Positions 1-8,469 are shown, counted from the first letter of the stretch. The stretch: 34,815 nt of DNA from SB15 sp964639245 (GCA_964639245.1 CAZXCU010000032.1:1-34815); one strand, 5' to 3'. The notes: generated by a model from the letters alone, not told the origin. Numbers and translations: made by a program.

Positions 1-136
1 CGCTTCGTTCACTGTATGGCTTTTTTACTTTGAAAGTCCATAACACGCTCTAGCCCTATGGCATGGGGACAAACAGGGTGGCTTGCCGACGACAAACCGA
101 ACCCTGATGAGGATAAGGTGAGTTACTAAATCGTGT

Positions 137-155
137 AGGGCGGGGTTCCCGCCCT
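137..155. repeat. GC-rich intergenic palindrome
   Basis: The arms AGGGCGGG (137-144) and CCCGCCCT (148-155) are perfectly complementary around a 3-base GTT loop. No T-run follows on either strand, so it is a poor rho-independent terminator. The same core, AGGGCGGGTT paired with AACCCGCCCT, recurs as a wider inverted repeat at 8370-8441. That suggests a dispersed intergenic repeat family rather than a gene-specific signal. Confidence 0.55.
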
Positions 156-413
156 GCATTGTCATGAGTGCAAGCGATGAGTCACTTTGGGGTTTTGAAC
201 CCGAGTCACCGGAATCACATAGGGTTGAGGCTGGCGGAATATCCGACGGAGAAAGCTGAACAATACGGCTATCATAAGGATTTTCCATTTCATCTTTGCT
301 TATGAAGATTGTAACCGAACCCTATCTGCGGATGTGCCAAATTTTTGTGAATTTTAAACGCGACTTCTCCTGCCCGACTGGGTTTTAAGGTAAGTCTGTG
401 CAAAAACAAGCCA

Positions 414-437
414 TCACAGTTATCATGATAGCTGTGA
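414..437. promoter_or_regulatory. 24-bp dyad upstream of oleA, operator candidate
   Basis: Half-sites TCACAG (414-419) and CTGTGA (432-437) flank a perfectly symmetric core TATCATGATA (421-430). Eleven of the twelve base pairs of the dyad match; the exception is T420 opposite G431. It lies 23 bp before the oleA start codon, where a repressor or activator of the operon would be expected to bind. The regulator is not in the window, and the TCACA/TGTGA order is the reverse of a CRP-type site. Confidence 0.45.
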
Positions 438-443
438 ATTATT

Positions 444-462
444 ATTGAGAGGAATTCTCAAT
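444..462 (+). promoter_or_regulatory. hairpin over oleA ribosome binding site
   Basis: ATTGAGA (444-450) pairs perfectly with TCTCAAT (456-462), leaving the 5-base loop GGAAT. The stem and loop contain the Shine-Dalgarno sequence GAGAGG and the first two bases of the oleA ATG. This could lower oleA translation. It may also be a by-product of an AT-rich leader. Confidence 0.4.
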
Positions 463-1477
463 GCGTTTTCAAAATGTTTCAATCATCGGTCTCTCGTCTA
501 TTGATGCACCTCATCGGGTCACTTCGGCGGAGATTGAAGCTGAACTCGCCCCTGTGATGGAGCGTTTTCGTGTGCCTGCGGGTTTGCTGGAAGGATTATC
601 CGGCATTGTTGCCCGTCATTTTTGGGATGTGGGCGTGCAGCCCAGCGAAATGGCAAGTGTCGCAGGACAAAAGGTCATTGATGAAACAGGCATTGACGCG
701 GATAAAATCGGAGTGTTGATTAACACCTCCGTCTGCAAAGATTATATTGAACCTTCGGTTGCGGCACTGGTACATGGCAATCTGAAGTTGAGTCCCCACT
801 GCATGAATTTTGATGTCGGCAACGCCTGTCTCGGCTTTATGAACGGGATGCAGATTGTCGCCAACATGATTGAGATGGGGCAAATTGAGTATGGCTTGGT
901 CGTCAATTCAGAAGGCAGCCGCTACGCTGTCGAAAGCACCATCCATCGGATGCTTGACCCTAAAATTGATATGCGTTCATGGCGCAATGAGTACGCCACC
1001 CTTACTTTAGGGTCGGGGGCAGCCGCCATGATTCTAGGGCGGGCAGACCGTTACCCGGAAGGTCACCGTGTGACCGAAGGCATTTCGATGGCAGCCACCC
1101 AGCACAGCCGTTTGTGTTTGGGGCAGCCCGACCAGATGATTACCGACAGCAAACACCTGCTCAATGCGGGCATTGAACTTTCGGTGCTGATGCGTGACAA
1201 AATGCTGGCGGAAATGCAGCGTGACCCGAATGACTTTGAAGAAATTGTGATGCACCAAGTCAGTCAGGTACATACCGACGCGCTGATTGAAGCGGTGGGG
1301 CTGGATGGTGAGAAAATCCTCCGCATTTATCCTGAATATGGCAATATGGGGCCGGTAGGGATTCCCGCCGTGATTTACAAAAGCAATGAATTAGGGCGCT
1401 TGAAAAAAGGCGACAGACTCGGCCTGTACGGGGTCGGCAGTGGGGTGAATACTATGGCGTTGGAAGTCGTGTGGTAG
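461..1477 (+). CDS. oleA: OleA, acyl-CoA condensing thiolase of olefin synthesis
   Basis: A 338-residue thiolase-superfamily enzyme. OleA joins two fatty acyl-CoAs head to head by a non-decarboxylative Claisen condensation, giving a 2-alkyl-3-ketoacyl product. The catalytic set is all visible: nucleophile Cys123 in GNACLGF, His265 in MHQVSQVH, Asn295 in YGNMGP and Glu97 in YIEPS. Their spacing matches Xanthomonas campestris OleA (Cys143, His285, Asn315, Glu117) with a constant offset of 20. The ATG is preceded by GAGAGG. The gene overlaps oleB by 7 bp and heads an oleABCD operon, which separates it from FabH-type ketoacyl-ACP synthases. Acyl chain length cannot be read from the sequence. Confidence 0.93.
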   Translation: MRFQNVSIIGLSSIDAPHRVTSAEIEAELAPVMERFRVPAGLLEGLSGIVARHFWDVGVQPSEMASVAGQKVIDETGIDADKIGVLINTSVCKDYIEPSVAALVHGNLKLSPHCMNFDVGNACLGFMNGMQIVANMIEMGQIEYGLVVNSEGSRYAVESTIHRMLDPKIDMRSWRNEYATLTLGSGAAAMILGRADRYPEGHRVTEGISMAATQHSRLCLGQPDQMITDSKHLLNAGIELSVLMRDKMLAEMQRDPNDFEEIVMHQVSQVHTDALIEAVGLDGEKILRIYPEYGNMGPVGIPAVIYKSNELGRLKKGDRLGLYGVGSGVNTMALEVVW

Positions 1478-2361
1478 ACCCAACCCTGTACCCTTTTGAG
1501 GGACACTATCTTCATCTCAATAACCTTCGCTATCACTATTTAGACGAAGGCACAGGCGACCCGGTGGTGATGGTACATGGTAATCCCACTTGGTCGTTTT
1601 ATTATCGGAATCTTGTCTTGGCGTTGCGCGACTCATATCGCTGTATCGTGCCTGATCATATGGGCTGTGGCTATTCCGAAAAACCCGATGATTCTCACTA
1701 TCGCTATACCTTGTTGCAACGCATCAATGACCTTGAGGCGCTGCTTGAACATCTCAATTTGCGTGAAAATTTAACGCTGGTGCTGCACGATTGGGGTGGG
1801 ATGATTGGCATGGGCTATGCGGCGCGTTATCCCGAACGGATTAAACGGTTGGTCATTTTCAATACAGCGGCCTTTCGTCTGCCCCCAGAAAAAAAACTCC
1901 CGATTCCCCTGTGGCTGGTACGTAATACCCCCCTTGGTGCGTGGAGCGTGAATTATTTGAATGCCTTTAGTCGGGGGGCTGCGTGGGTGGCCTGTACCCA
2001 GAATCCGATGTCCCGCCAACTGCGGGATGCCTATTGTGCGCCCTATGATTCACCCAAAAATCGCATTGCTACGCTGCGTTTTGTGCAAGACATCCCGCTT
2101 GAACCGCGTGATGCTGCTTACGGGTTGGTTGCCGATTCGGAGCGCCTCCTAGAAAATGGTATCTTTCAAAATGTGCCTGCGCTCGTCTGCTGGGGGATGA
2201 AAGATTTTGTGTTTGACCATCATTTTTTGCGTCGCTGGCAAAAGTATCTTCCCCAAGCGCAAGTACACCGATTTGAAAAAAGCGGGCATTATATTCTCGA
2301 AGACTCCGCCGATGAAATTATCCCTCTGGTGCAGCAGTTCTTGAGGGACACTCCCCTATGA
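1471..2361 (+). CDS. oleB: OleB, beta-lactone decarboxylase (alpha/beta hydrolase)
   Basis: A 296-residue alpha/beta hydrolase of the haloalkane dehalogenase type. OleB splits the cis-beta-lactone made by OleC into an olefin and CO2, which is the last step of the pathway. Visible features are HGNPTWS (residues 36-42) near the oxyanion site, the nucleophile elbow HDWGG with Asp107, an acid candidate Asp245 in WGMKDFVFD, and the catalytic His273 in SGHYILED. Asp rather than Ser as nucleophile is the dehalogenase/OleB pattern. The start is a GTG inside the oleA 3' end (7-bp overlap), and the stop overlaps the oleC start by 4 bp. Without context it would be annotated as a haloalkane dehalogenase; the operon settles the call. 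Confidence 0.9.
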   Translation: MVDPTLYPFEGHYLHLNNLRYHYLDEGTGDPVVMVHGNPTWSFYYRNLVLALRDSYRCIVPDHMGCGYSEKPDDSHYRYTLLQRINDLEALLEHLNLRENLTLVLHDWGGMIGMGYAARYPERIKRLVIFNTAAFRLPPEKKLPIPLWLVRNTPLGAWSVNYLNAFSRGAAWVACTQNPMSRQLRDAYCAPYDSPKNRIATLRFVQDIPLEPRDAAYGLVADSERLLENGIFQNVPALVCWGMKDFVFDHHFLRRWQKYLPQAQVHRFEKSGHYILEDSADEIIPLVQQFLRDTPL

Positions 2362-3983
2362 ATGTGGCGCTGGCAGTCGAACAGATGGCACACCAGCAGC
2401 CGGATGTTCCCGCAATTTACTATCCGCAGCGACGCGGCAACACCCTCACTTACATTCATTACACCTATCGCCAGCTTTTAGAGATGAGCGATTCGCTGGC
2501 ACGCGGTCTGGAATCTTGCGGGGTGCGGCGGGGAATGCGAACCGCCCTCATGGTCAAACCCAGTCTGGAATTTTTCGCGCTGGCCTTTGCGATGGTACGG
2601 GCGGGGATTGTGCCGATTATCATTGACCCCGGCATCGGGCTGAAAAATCTGAAAGCCTGTCTTGCCGAAGCCCAGCCAGAAGCCTTTATCGGTATCCCAA
2701 CCGCGCACGCGGCGCGAATTGTGTTGGGGTGGGCAAAAACCAGCAACCGCCTCAATATTACTGTAGGGAAAAAATGGTTCTGGGGGGGATACACCCTCGA
2801 CGAGATTCAGCAGCGCGGCAAATCCGACCTCGCTTATCAAACAGTGCAAACCGCGTCGGACGAGCTAGCCGCAATTATTTTTACCAGTGGCAGCACCGGC
2901 ATCCCTAAAGGCGTGGAATATACGCACGGGAATTTTGTGGCACAGGTGGACATGCTGAAAAAGACTTTTCAGATGCAGCCCGGCGAAATTGACCTGCCCA
3001 CTTTTCCCGTTTTTGCCTTGTTTGACCCCGCACTTGGCATGACCACCGTGATTCCCGAAATGGATTTCACCCAACCCGCCGAGGTTGACCCGACCAAAAT
3101 CATCGGTGCGATTGAACAGTTTGGTGTGACCAACATGTTTGGCTCGCCCGCCCTGTTAAATCGGGTCAGCCGCTACGGGGTAGAACATCAGGTGAAACTG
3201 CCGACGCTCAAGCGGGTGGTTTCGGCAGGTGCGCCCGTTCCTGCCGATGTTTTGGCGCGTTTTTCCACCATGGTTTCTGGGGAGACGAACATTTTTACCC
3301 CCTATGGCGCAACCGAAGCCCTGCCTGTTTCTTACATCGAAGCACAGGAAATTTTGACCGATACCCGCTTTCAAACCAACGAAGGCGCGGGAACATGCGT
3401 AGGTCATCCCGTCGCGGGAATGGAAGTTTATATTATTCCCATCTCCGATAGCCCGATTCCTGTGTGGGAGAATTCGCTGATTTTACCTGCGGGAGAAATC
3501 GGGGAGATTGTGGTCAAGGGGGCAACCGTCACCCGCGCCTATTTTAATCGGGAAAAAGCCACCCAGCTTGCCAAAATTTCCGATCAAGCTGGCGGTGTTT
3601 ATCACCGGATGGGCGATTTAGGCTATTTTGATGCTCATGGGCGTTTGTGGTTTTGTGGACGCAAAGCACACCGTGTAGAAACTGCTCATGAAACGCTGTT
3701 TACTGATCCCATAGAAGGCATTTTTAATACCCATCCGCAAGTGTACCGTACTGCGCTGGTGGGGGTCGGACAAAAACCGGTGGTCTGTGTGCAACTCGAA
3801 AAATCAGCCGACTCAATAGATAAAAATCAAATTCTCCGCGAACTTAAAGCCATCGGTGAAAAATATCCACAGACGGCGCTGATAGACACCTTTTTGTTCC
3901 ATCCATCCTTTCCGGTGGATATTCGGCACAATTCCAAAATTTTCCGCGAAAAATTGGCAGTGTGGGCGGCAGGAAAGCTATGA
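2358..3983 (+). CDS. oleC: OleC, beta-lactone synthetase (AMP-binding family)
   Basis: A 541-residue member of the ANL adenylating superfamily. In olefin synthesis it activates the 2-alkyl-3-hydroxy acid with ATP and closes it to a beta-lactone. The ATP-binding loop FTSGSTGIPKG lies at residues 175-185, YGATE at 316-320, and the GDLGYFD...GR motif at about 419-435. These are the family A3, A5 and A7 blocks in the right order. The ATG overlaps the oleB stop (ATGA) and the gene's own stop overlaps oleD, so the four genes are probably translationally coupled. The generic alternative, a long-chain acyl-CoA ligase, is disfavoured by the neighbours. Confidence 0.9.
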   Translation: MNVALAVEQMAHQQPDVPAIYYPQRRGNTLTYIHYTYRQLLEMSDSLARGLESCGVRRGMRTALMVKPSLEFFALAFAMVRAGIVPIIIDPGIGLKNLKACLAEAQPEAFIGIPTAHAARIVLGWAKTSNRLNITVGKKWFWGGYTLDEIQQRGKSDLAYQTVQTASDELAAIIFTSGSTGIPKGVEYTHGNFVAQVDMLKKTFQMQPGEIDLPTFPVFALFDPALGMTTVIPEMDFTQPAEVDPTKIIGAIEQFGVTNMFGSPALLNRVSRYGVEHQVKLPTLKRVVSAGAPVPADVLARFSTMVSGETNIFTPYGATEALPVSYIEAQEILTDTRFQTNEGAGTCVGHPVAGMEVYIIPISDSPIPVWENSLILPAGEIGEIVVKGATVTRAYFNREKATQLAKISDQAGGVYHRMGDLGYFDAHGRLWFCGRKAHRVETAHETLFTDPIEGIFNTHPQVYRTALVGVGQKPVVCVQLEKSADSIDKNQILRELKAIGEKYPQTALIDTFLFHPSFPVDIRHNSKIFREKLAVWAAGKL

Positions 3984-4963
3984 AAATTTTAGTGACGGGT
4001 GGCGGCGGGTTTCTGGGGAAGGCCATTTGTCAGCAGTTGGTGGCACGCGGCGACTCGGTTCGCAGCCTTGCCCGCAGCGCCTATCCCGATTTAGAAAAAC
4101 TGGGTGTGGAGGTGTGGCGGGGCGATATTGCCGATAAAGAATCGGTGTTTGCTGCCGTGCAAGGGTGCGATGCGGTTATTCATGTTGCCGCCAAAGCGGG
4201 TGTCTGGGGATCATATCAGGACTACTACCGCCCGAATGTGATCGGGACAGCGAATATCATTGCCGCCTGTCAAATGTATGACATTCCCAAATTGGTGTAT
4301 ACCAGTTCGCCGAGTGTGATTGATGCAGGTGAACCGATTGAAAATGGGGATGAAAGCCTGCCCTACCCGCAAAAATATCAATCGCCCTATTCCGAAACCA
4401 AAGCGATTGCTGAACAGCAGATTTTACAGGCCAACAGCCCGACTTTAGCGACGGTGGCTATCCGTCCGCCCTTAATCTGGGGGGCAGGAGATAATCAAAT
4501 TACCCCGCGTTTGATGGAACGGGCGAAAAAAGGCCGTTTATTCAAAATTGGCGCTGTGCCTGCTATGTTAGACACCACCTATATTGATAACGCGGCATTG
4601 GCGCATGTGCTGGCGCTGGATGGCCTTTTGCCACACGCCCCGATTGCTGGCAAAGCCTATTTTATTTCTAATGGCGAACCCCTCCCCGCCGAAGTTATTA
4701 TCAGCAAAATTGTCAGTACACAGGGCTATCCCCCCATCCAGCGCACCATTCCCTATTGGCTACCCTATATGGGCGCGGGGGTATTAGAGGCCATCTATGG
4801 CGCATTTCGTATCCAGCAAGACCCGCCCCTCACCCGCTTTTTAGTCCGCCAGCTTTCTAAATCACGCTGGTTTAATATCAGCGCGGCGCGGCGCGATTTG
4901 GGCTACGAACCGCGCATTTCAATTGATGAAGGCATCGCTCGCTTGAAAGCCGCATCGCATTAG
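3980..4963 (+). CDS. oleD: OleD, 2-alkyl-3-oxoalkanoate reductase
   Basis: A 327-residue extended short-chain dehydrogenase that reduces the OleA beta-keto acid to the beta-hydroxy acid with NAD(P)H. The nucleotide-binding glycine motif VTGGGGFLG is at residues 5-13. The catalytic Tyr137 and Lys141 sit in SPYSETK, with Ser residues in YTSSPSV just before. I chose the ATG at 3980 because it overlaps the oleC stop as ATGA and has AGGAAA upstream; a start 18 bp further upstream is also open. The gene ends in a 4-bp tail-to-tail overlap with the minus-strand gene beginning at 6792. Confidence 0.9.
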   Translation: MKILVTGGGGFLGKAICQQLVARGDSVRSLARSAYPDLEKLGVEVWRGDIADKESVFAAVQGCDAVIHVAAKAGVWGSYQDYYRPNVIGTANIIAACQMYDIPKLVYTSSPSVIDAGEPIENGDESLPYPQKYQSPYSETKAIAEQQILQANSPTLATVAIRPPLIWGAGDNQITPRLMERAKKGRLFKIGAVPAMLDTTYIDNAALAHVLALDGLLPHAPIAGKAYFISNGEPLPAEVIISKIVSTQGYPPIQRTIPYWLPYMGAGVLEAIYGAFRIQQDPPLTRFLVRQLSKSRWFNISAARRDLGYEPRISIDEGIARLKAASH

Positions 4964-6792
4964 GGACACACCACCGGAATCACCGTGTCACCATAGTTGG
5001 CAAAAGCGCCGTCAGGTAGCTGTTCGTACAGCCCTAAAATAATTTGTGTACCCTGTGGCACACGCGGCAGAGTATAAATATCCTGCACCAGTTCATTTGC
5101 CACAAAAGTTGACATGGCCCGCCAGCCAAAAACCGCCGCATTTTTATCCGCTTGGACAAGTGGCTGTGGCGAATCATCGGTGGTGAGATGCACTTTGATA
5201 TTAAAATTGCGGTCAGGGGGTTGTTCCGCATACCAGCCAACAGCGAGAATAATCTGTTCATGGGTGCAAGTCACCTGTGTACCTGCCAACCAGAGACCGC
5301 CTTCCATTGGTTTGACCAGACTTTCTTCCGCCATTTCGACCAGACGCGGTTCAGGGCTTAAGCGCACTAGATTCGGCGCGGCGGCAGTGAGGTAGACCTT
5401 GCCAATACGTTGCTCCCACCATGCAACCGGATAGCCAAAAAAGGTATCCGGCTCGGTATAAAAAATATTGCCTTCGGCTGCCAGTTGAGCAAAATTGGCG
5501 TTGTGGTCAACCATTCGTAAATCGGCATTTTCACCCGTCACCAAGCGCGAATAGGACGCGGCAAAATAACGTGGCCCCCACGACATCATATAGACGGGCT
5601 GTTCCAAAGGAATAAGCGGGACAGCGCTGGCGGCTTCAATGGAGTTTAAGCCCGTCGCATCGTCGGTTAAATCTTGAATAAAAGCGTAGCTGTTGGGGAT
5701 GAGCAGCAGCGCCCACCCCACAATCACCCCTGTTCCGACCTGACCAAAACGTCCCTGTTGCGTGTATGCCCATTCCACCACCAGCATCACCCAGACAGCA
5801 ATCGAAGGCAGCAGCAGCATGAGAATCGCTTCGGGCAGCACCGCTTGATGGTAGCTCACCGCAAAAATGAAAAATCCCAATCCGCTGCCAGTGGTCAGCC
5901 ACAGTAATTTTTTGTGGGGTGAAAAAATCCATGCCAGCACCAGACACCCCCCCGCCACAATCAAACCGGGCAGGGTCATTTCGCGGACAAGAATCTCAAT
6001 GGTTCCGGTGAAATTATCCCACCAGCCCGAAAAATCTGCTGGTGTAGTAATGAGATAATTGGCTTCGCTTCCCTGAAAGTGATACCAGAAGCCGTCCCAT
6101 GTATTAACGTTTTCCGCGTAGACCCATTCGGCTTGTGCGTTTGCCCGCAGAGGCAGGTAAAGGTAGGGCAAAAATCCGATGAAAACAAGCAACAGGGCAA
6201 AAGGAATTGCCCGCAAGGTTTTTTGCCGTTCACGGGAGATTTCGGGCACGATGACCAGCATCAAGCCAAGGACACCAAAAGCGATTGCCCGATGGTGGGA
6301 AACCCCGATTCCGAACAGGAGCGCCAATGTCCAGAGACGATTCTCTAATTTCATGGGCGAAAGAGCTACCCACCACAAGCTCAGCAGAAGTGCCAGCGCC
6401 ATGCTATAGACTTCCGCAATCACGCTGTGAATCCAGATGCTCCGCATGAATGCCAGCAGCAAAACCACACTCACCGCCAAAAATGGATGTTGGGTATGTT
6501 GTTGAAGCAGGCGGTAAAAAATATACAGGGCAAAGAGTGTCCAGAAAGTTGACACCAATCCCGCCGATGCTGCCGGATTCACCCCGAAAATTTGGGGGAG
6601 AGGCGTGAGCAAATTCCCCAGAATTGTATAGAGAGGATAGCCAGTGGCATGAAGCGTTCCCCACACATTGAGCGCCACTTGGGTTTCGCCCACGTCAATC
6701 ATGTAGGGATGCGAAGAACCGTTGGGGATGGTTTGCAGCGTCACCCCATAGACAACAAAAATTACAAAGAGAAAAAACCAGAAAATCCGCAT
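4960..6792 (-). CDS. DUF2723-type multi-pass membrane glycosyltransferase-like protein
   Basis: A 610-residue protein with an N-terminal membrane segment followed by many hydrophobic helices up to about residue 390, then a soluble extracytoplasmic-looking C-terminal part. Near the N-terminus it carries DVGETQVALNVWGTLHATGYPLY, cited here by its key residues Asp-Xaa-Gly-Glu and Gly-Tyr-Pro-Leu-Tyr. This matches the DUF2723 signature found in GT-C-fold, protein O-mannosyltransferase-like families. Such proteins are thought to move sugars from lipid-linked donors in the membrane, but the substrate is unknown. It stands alone, converging on oleD with a 4-bp overlap and diverging from the gene at 6841. 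No clear Shine-Dalgarno precedes its ATG. Confidence 0.65.
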   Translation of the reverse strand: MRIFWFFLFVIFVVYGVTLQTIPNGSSHPYMIDVGETQVALNVWGTLHATGYPLYTILGNLLTPLPQIFGVNPAASAGLVSTFWTLFALYIFYRLLQQHTQHPFLAVSVVLLLAFMRSIWIHSVIAEVYSMALALLLSLWWVALSPMKLENRLWTLALLFGIGVSHHRAIAFGVLGLMLVIVPEISRERQKTLRAIPFALLLVFIGFLPYLYLPLRANAQAEWVYAENVNTWDGFWYHFQGSEANYLITTPADFSGWWDNFTGTIEILVREMTLPGLIVAGGCLVLAWIFSPHKKLLWLTTGSGLGFFIFAVSYHQAVLPEAILMLLLPSIAVWVMLVVEWAYTQQGRFGQVGTGVIVGWALLLIPNSYAFIQDLTDDATGLNSIEAASAVPLIPLEQPVYMMSWGPRYFAASYSRLVTGENADLRMVDHNANFAQLAAEGNIFYTEPDTFFGYPVAWWEQRIGKVYLTAAAPNLVRLSPEPRLVEMAEESLVKPMEGGLWLAGTQVTCTHEQIILAVGWYAEQPPDRNFNIKVHLTTDDSPQPLVQADKNAAVFGWRAMSTFVANELVQDIYTLPRVPQGTQIILGLYEQLPDGAFANYGDTVIPVVCP

Positions 6793-6808
6793 AGTGGTTA
6801 ATTTTGGC

Positions 6809-6814
6809 TATAAT
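6809..6814 (+). promoter_or_regulatory. -10 element for the bactofilin-like gene
   Basis: A perfect TATAAT lies 26 bp before the ATG at 6841, and AAGGAG follows at 6829-6834 as the ribosome binding site. I see no good -35 box at 16-18 bp spacing, so the promoter may depend on an activator or on an imperfect extended -10 (TG one base out of register). Confidence 0.45.
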
Positions 6815-6840
6815 AGCGTTTGCTTTCAAGGAGAACTTTT

Positions 6841-8337
6841 ATGCGACGTATCCGATGGGGCATTCTCATCACCTTTACCCTGCTTATGATGACCTTTGCA
6901 GGACAAGTCGAAGCCACAGACGGTCTGCGGGGGAATGAATGCCGCGTGGAATCAGAAGAAGTGATTAGCGAAGATTTTTATTTCTTCTGCAATACGCTGG
7001 TCATTGAAGGGTATGTGAACGGGGATGTGGTGGGAATTGCGTCGGAAGTGACCATCGGACGAACCGGTCGGGTAGCGGGCAGTGTGTGGGTGCTGGGCGG
7101 AAATCTCACCGTAGAAGGTGTTGTTAATAACGATTTGCATTTTGCAGGCGTAGACCTTGATATTACCGGACTAGCACGTTTTCCTGACAAAAGTACCGAT
7201 GTCGTTGCGCTCGCCCTCAGTTTGGAAGTTGGTCAAAATGTCGTTATCCCGAATGATGTCGTTTACTATGGGTATCAGGCCATTTTGAATGGCAAAGTCA
7301 ACGGCGATGTCGACTTTCAAGGCCAAGCGCTCATTCTGGAAGGGGCGATTGCCGGAGATGTGAATGCCAACATCGGGGATGAAGAAGCCAGCGCTCCGCT
7401 CTCTTCTCTTCCAATTTTATATTCGGTTAATTTTCGCAGTCCCGGCTTGCGTTTTGGGGAAGCGGGTTATATTCATGGCGATTTAAATTACGAAGCCCCG
7501 CAGCGTGCCAGCGCTCGTAATAACGTCGGTGGAAGCGTCAGTTATACCCAACCGGCGGCGCAAACCTCCCTCCCAGATATTGAGCGCCCGCAAACGTTCT
7601 GGCAGGTCATGGGCAACTATCTGCTCGAAACTGCCCGCGATGTAACCGCCCTCATTCTGGTGGGTATTTTTATCCTCAATTTTTTCCCGTTTGCCATCAA
7701 AGAACCGGGCTACCGTGTCCAAACTAAACCCATTTCGGCGTTTAGCTGGGGGTTAATCCTCACTTTTCTTTCCATCCCTACCGCCCTATTTATCGTCCTG
7801 TTAAGCCTGATTCTAGTGCTGCTCGTTTTTATCATCACCTTCAACGAACTCACAATTATGGTATCGGTTGCGTTGTTAGTGGTGAATCTGAGCTTTTTGG
7901 GTGGCTTGTTTTTCTTGGTCATCTTTTTCGGACGGGTCGTGACCTGTTTTGTAATCGGCTTCCTCCTTTTACGCCAGTTACAAAAACTCTGGATGCAATA
8001 TCGTACTCCCCCCAAAGCGATGGGGGAATTATGGATGGCGATTGTCTGTGGGGTAACGGTTTTTTCGCTGGTGGTCAATTTGCCATTGGGCGCGGTCTTT
8101 GGTTATTTTCAACTCTTTGTGACCGGCGTAGCGGCGTGGGCAGGGTTTGGTGCGATGTTTATTTATCTGCGCGATTTGTGGTATCACGGGGAGCAGCGTC
8201 GTACCCTTGTGCCAAGTAAAAGCGGTGGGATTATGATTCGGAGTGTGCCACCCCCCCCCGATGATATGGATGATGATTTCGAAATGCCGCTCGGGATGGA
8301 TAACCTGCCTGCCGGATTTCGCGGGTTTGAAGATTAA
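6841..8337 (+). CDS. exported bactofilin-like beta-repeat protein with C-terminal membrane helices
   Basis: A 498-residue protein. Residues 1-26 form a signal peptide-like segment (Arg-rich start, hydrophobic core, AGQVEA). Residues of about 45-200 are repeats of the type EGYVNGDVVG, GRVAGSVWV, EGVVNNDLHF, NGKVNGDVDF and EGAIAGDVNA, spaced like the turns of a bactofilin right-handed beta-helix. From about residue 265 there are four or more hydrophobic helices, ending in an acidic, proline-containing tail (PPPPDDMDDD). The inferred topology is a beta-repeat domain outside the membrane with a polytopic C-terminal anchor, unlike cytoplasmic bactofilins. I chose ATG 6841 because of AAGGAG just upstream; a TTG at 6820 is less likely. 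Function is unknown; a role in envelope shape or polymer scaffolding is a guess. Confidence 0.6.
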   Translation: MRRIRWGILITFTLLMMTFAGQVEATDGLRGNECRVESEEVISEDFYFFCNTLVIEGYVNGDVVGIASEVTIGRTGRVAGSVWVLGGNLTVEGVVNNDLHFAGVDLDITGLARFPDKSTDVVALALSLEVGQNVVIPNDVVYYGYQAILNGKVNGDVDFQGQALILEGAIAGDVNANIGDEEASAPLSSLPILYSVNFRSPGLRFGEAGYIHGDLNYEAPQRASARNNVGGSVSYTQPAAQTSLPDIERPQTFWQVMGNYLLETARDVTALILVGIFILNFFPFAIKEPGYRVQTKPISAFSWGLILTFLSIPTALFIVLLSLILVLLVFIITFNELTIMVSVALLVVNLSFLGGLFFLVIFFGRVVTCFVIGFLLLRQLQKLWMQYRTPPKAMGELWMAIVCGVTVFSLVVNLPLGAVFGYFQLFVTGVAAWAGFGAMFIYLRDLWYHGEQRRTLVPSKSGGIMIRSVPPPPDDMDDDFEMPLGMDNLPAGFRGFED

Positions 8338-8369
8338 AAACAAGCGCAGACAGCCTATGGATTTTGTAT

Positions 8370-8441
8370 AGGGCGGGTTCTAAGCGTGCTGCATAGGAGT
8401 CTCGGCATTGGGTCAAAATTTACACACCCGTAACCCGCCCT
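8370..8441. repeat. long-loop inverted repeat between convergent genes
   Basis: AGGGCGGGTT (8370-8379) and AACCCGCCCT (8432-8441) are perfect 10-bp complements separated by 52 bases. It lies in the gap between two convergent genes and shares its core with the palindrome at 137-155. It has no T-run, but could still end transcription from both sides through its stem. A degenerate mobile palindrome is the other option. Confidence 0.5.
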
Positions 8442-8469
8442 CCGAACGGTGAAGAGTCTGAAGTTGTAC

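Larger units (their letters stand above)
1..460. other. non-coding stretch upstream of oleA
   Basis: I see no credible gene here. An 87-codon open frame on the minus strand (25-288) has low-complexity, non-protein-like composition and reads through a GC-rich palindrome, so I do not call it. The stretch contains that palindrome (137-155), then an AT-rich part leading into the oleA control region (dyad at 414-437, hairpin over the ribosome binding site at 444-462). Any gene to the left of the window could also end here. Confidence 0.6.

Noticed and set aside
25..288. 87-codon open frame on the minus strand
   Set aside because: The composition is not protein-like, it crosses a GC-rich palindrome, and there is no ribosome binding site or recognisable motif. 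It is probably chance.
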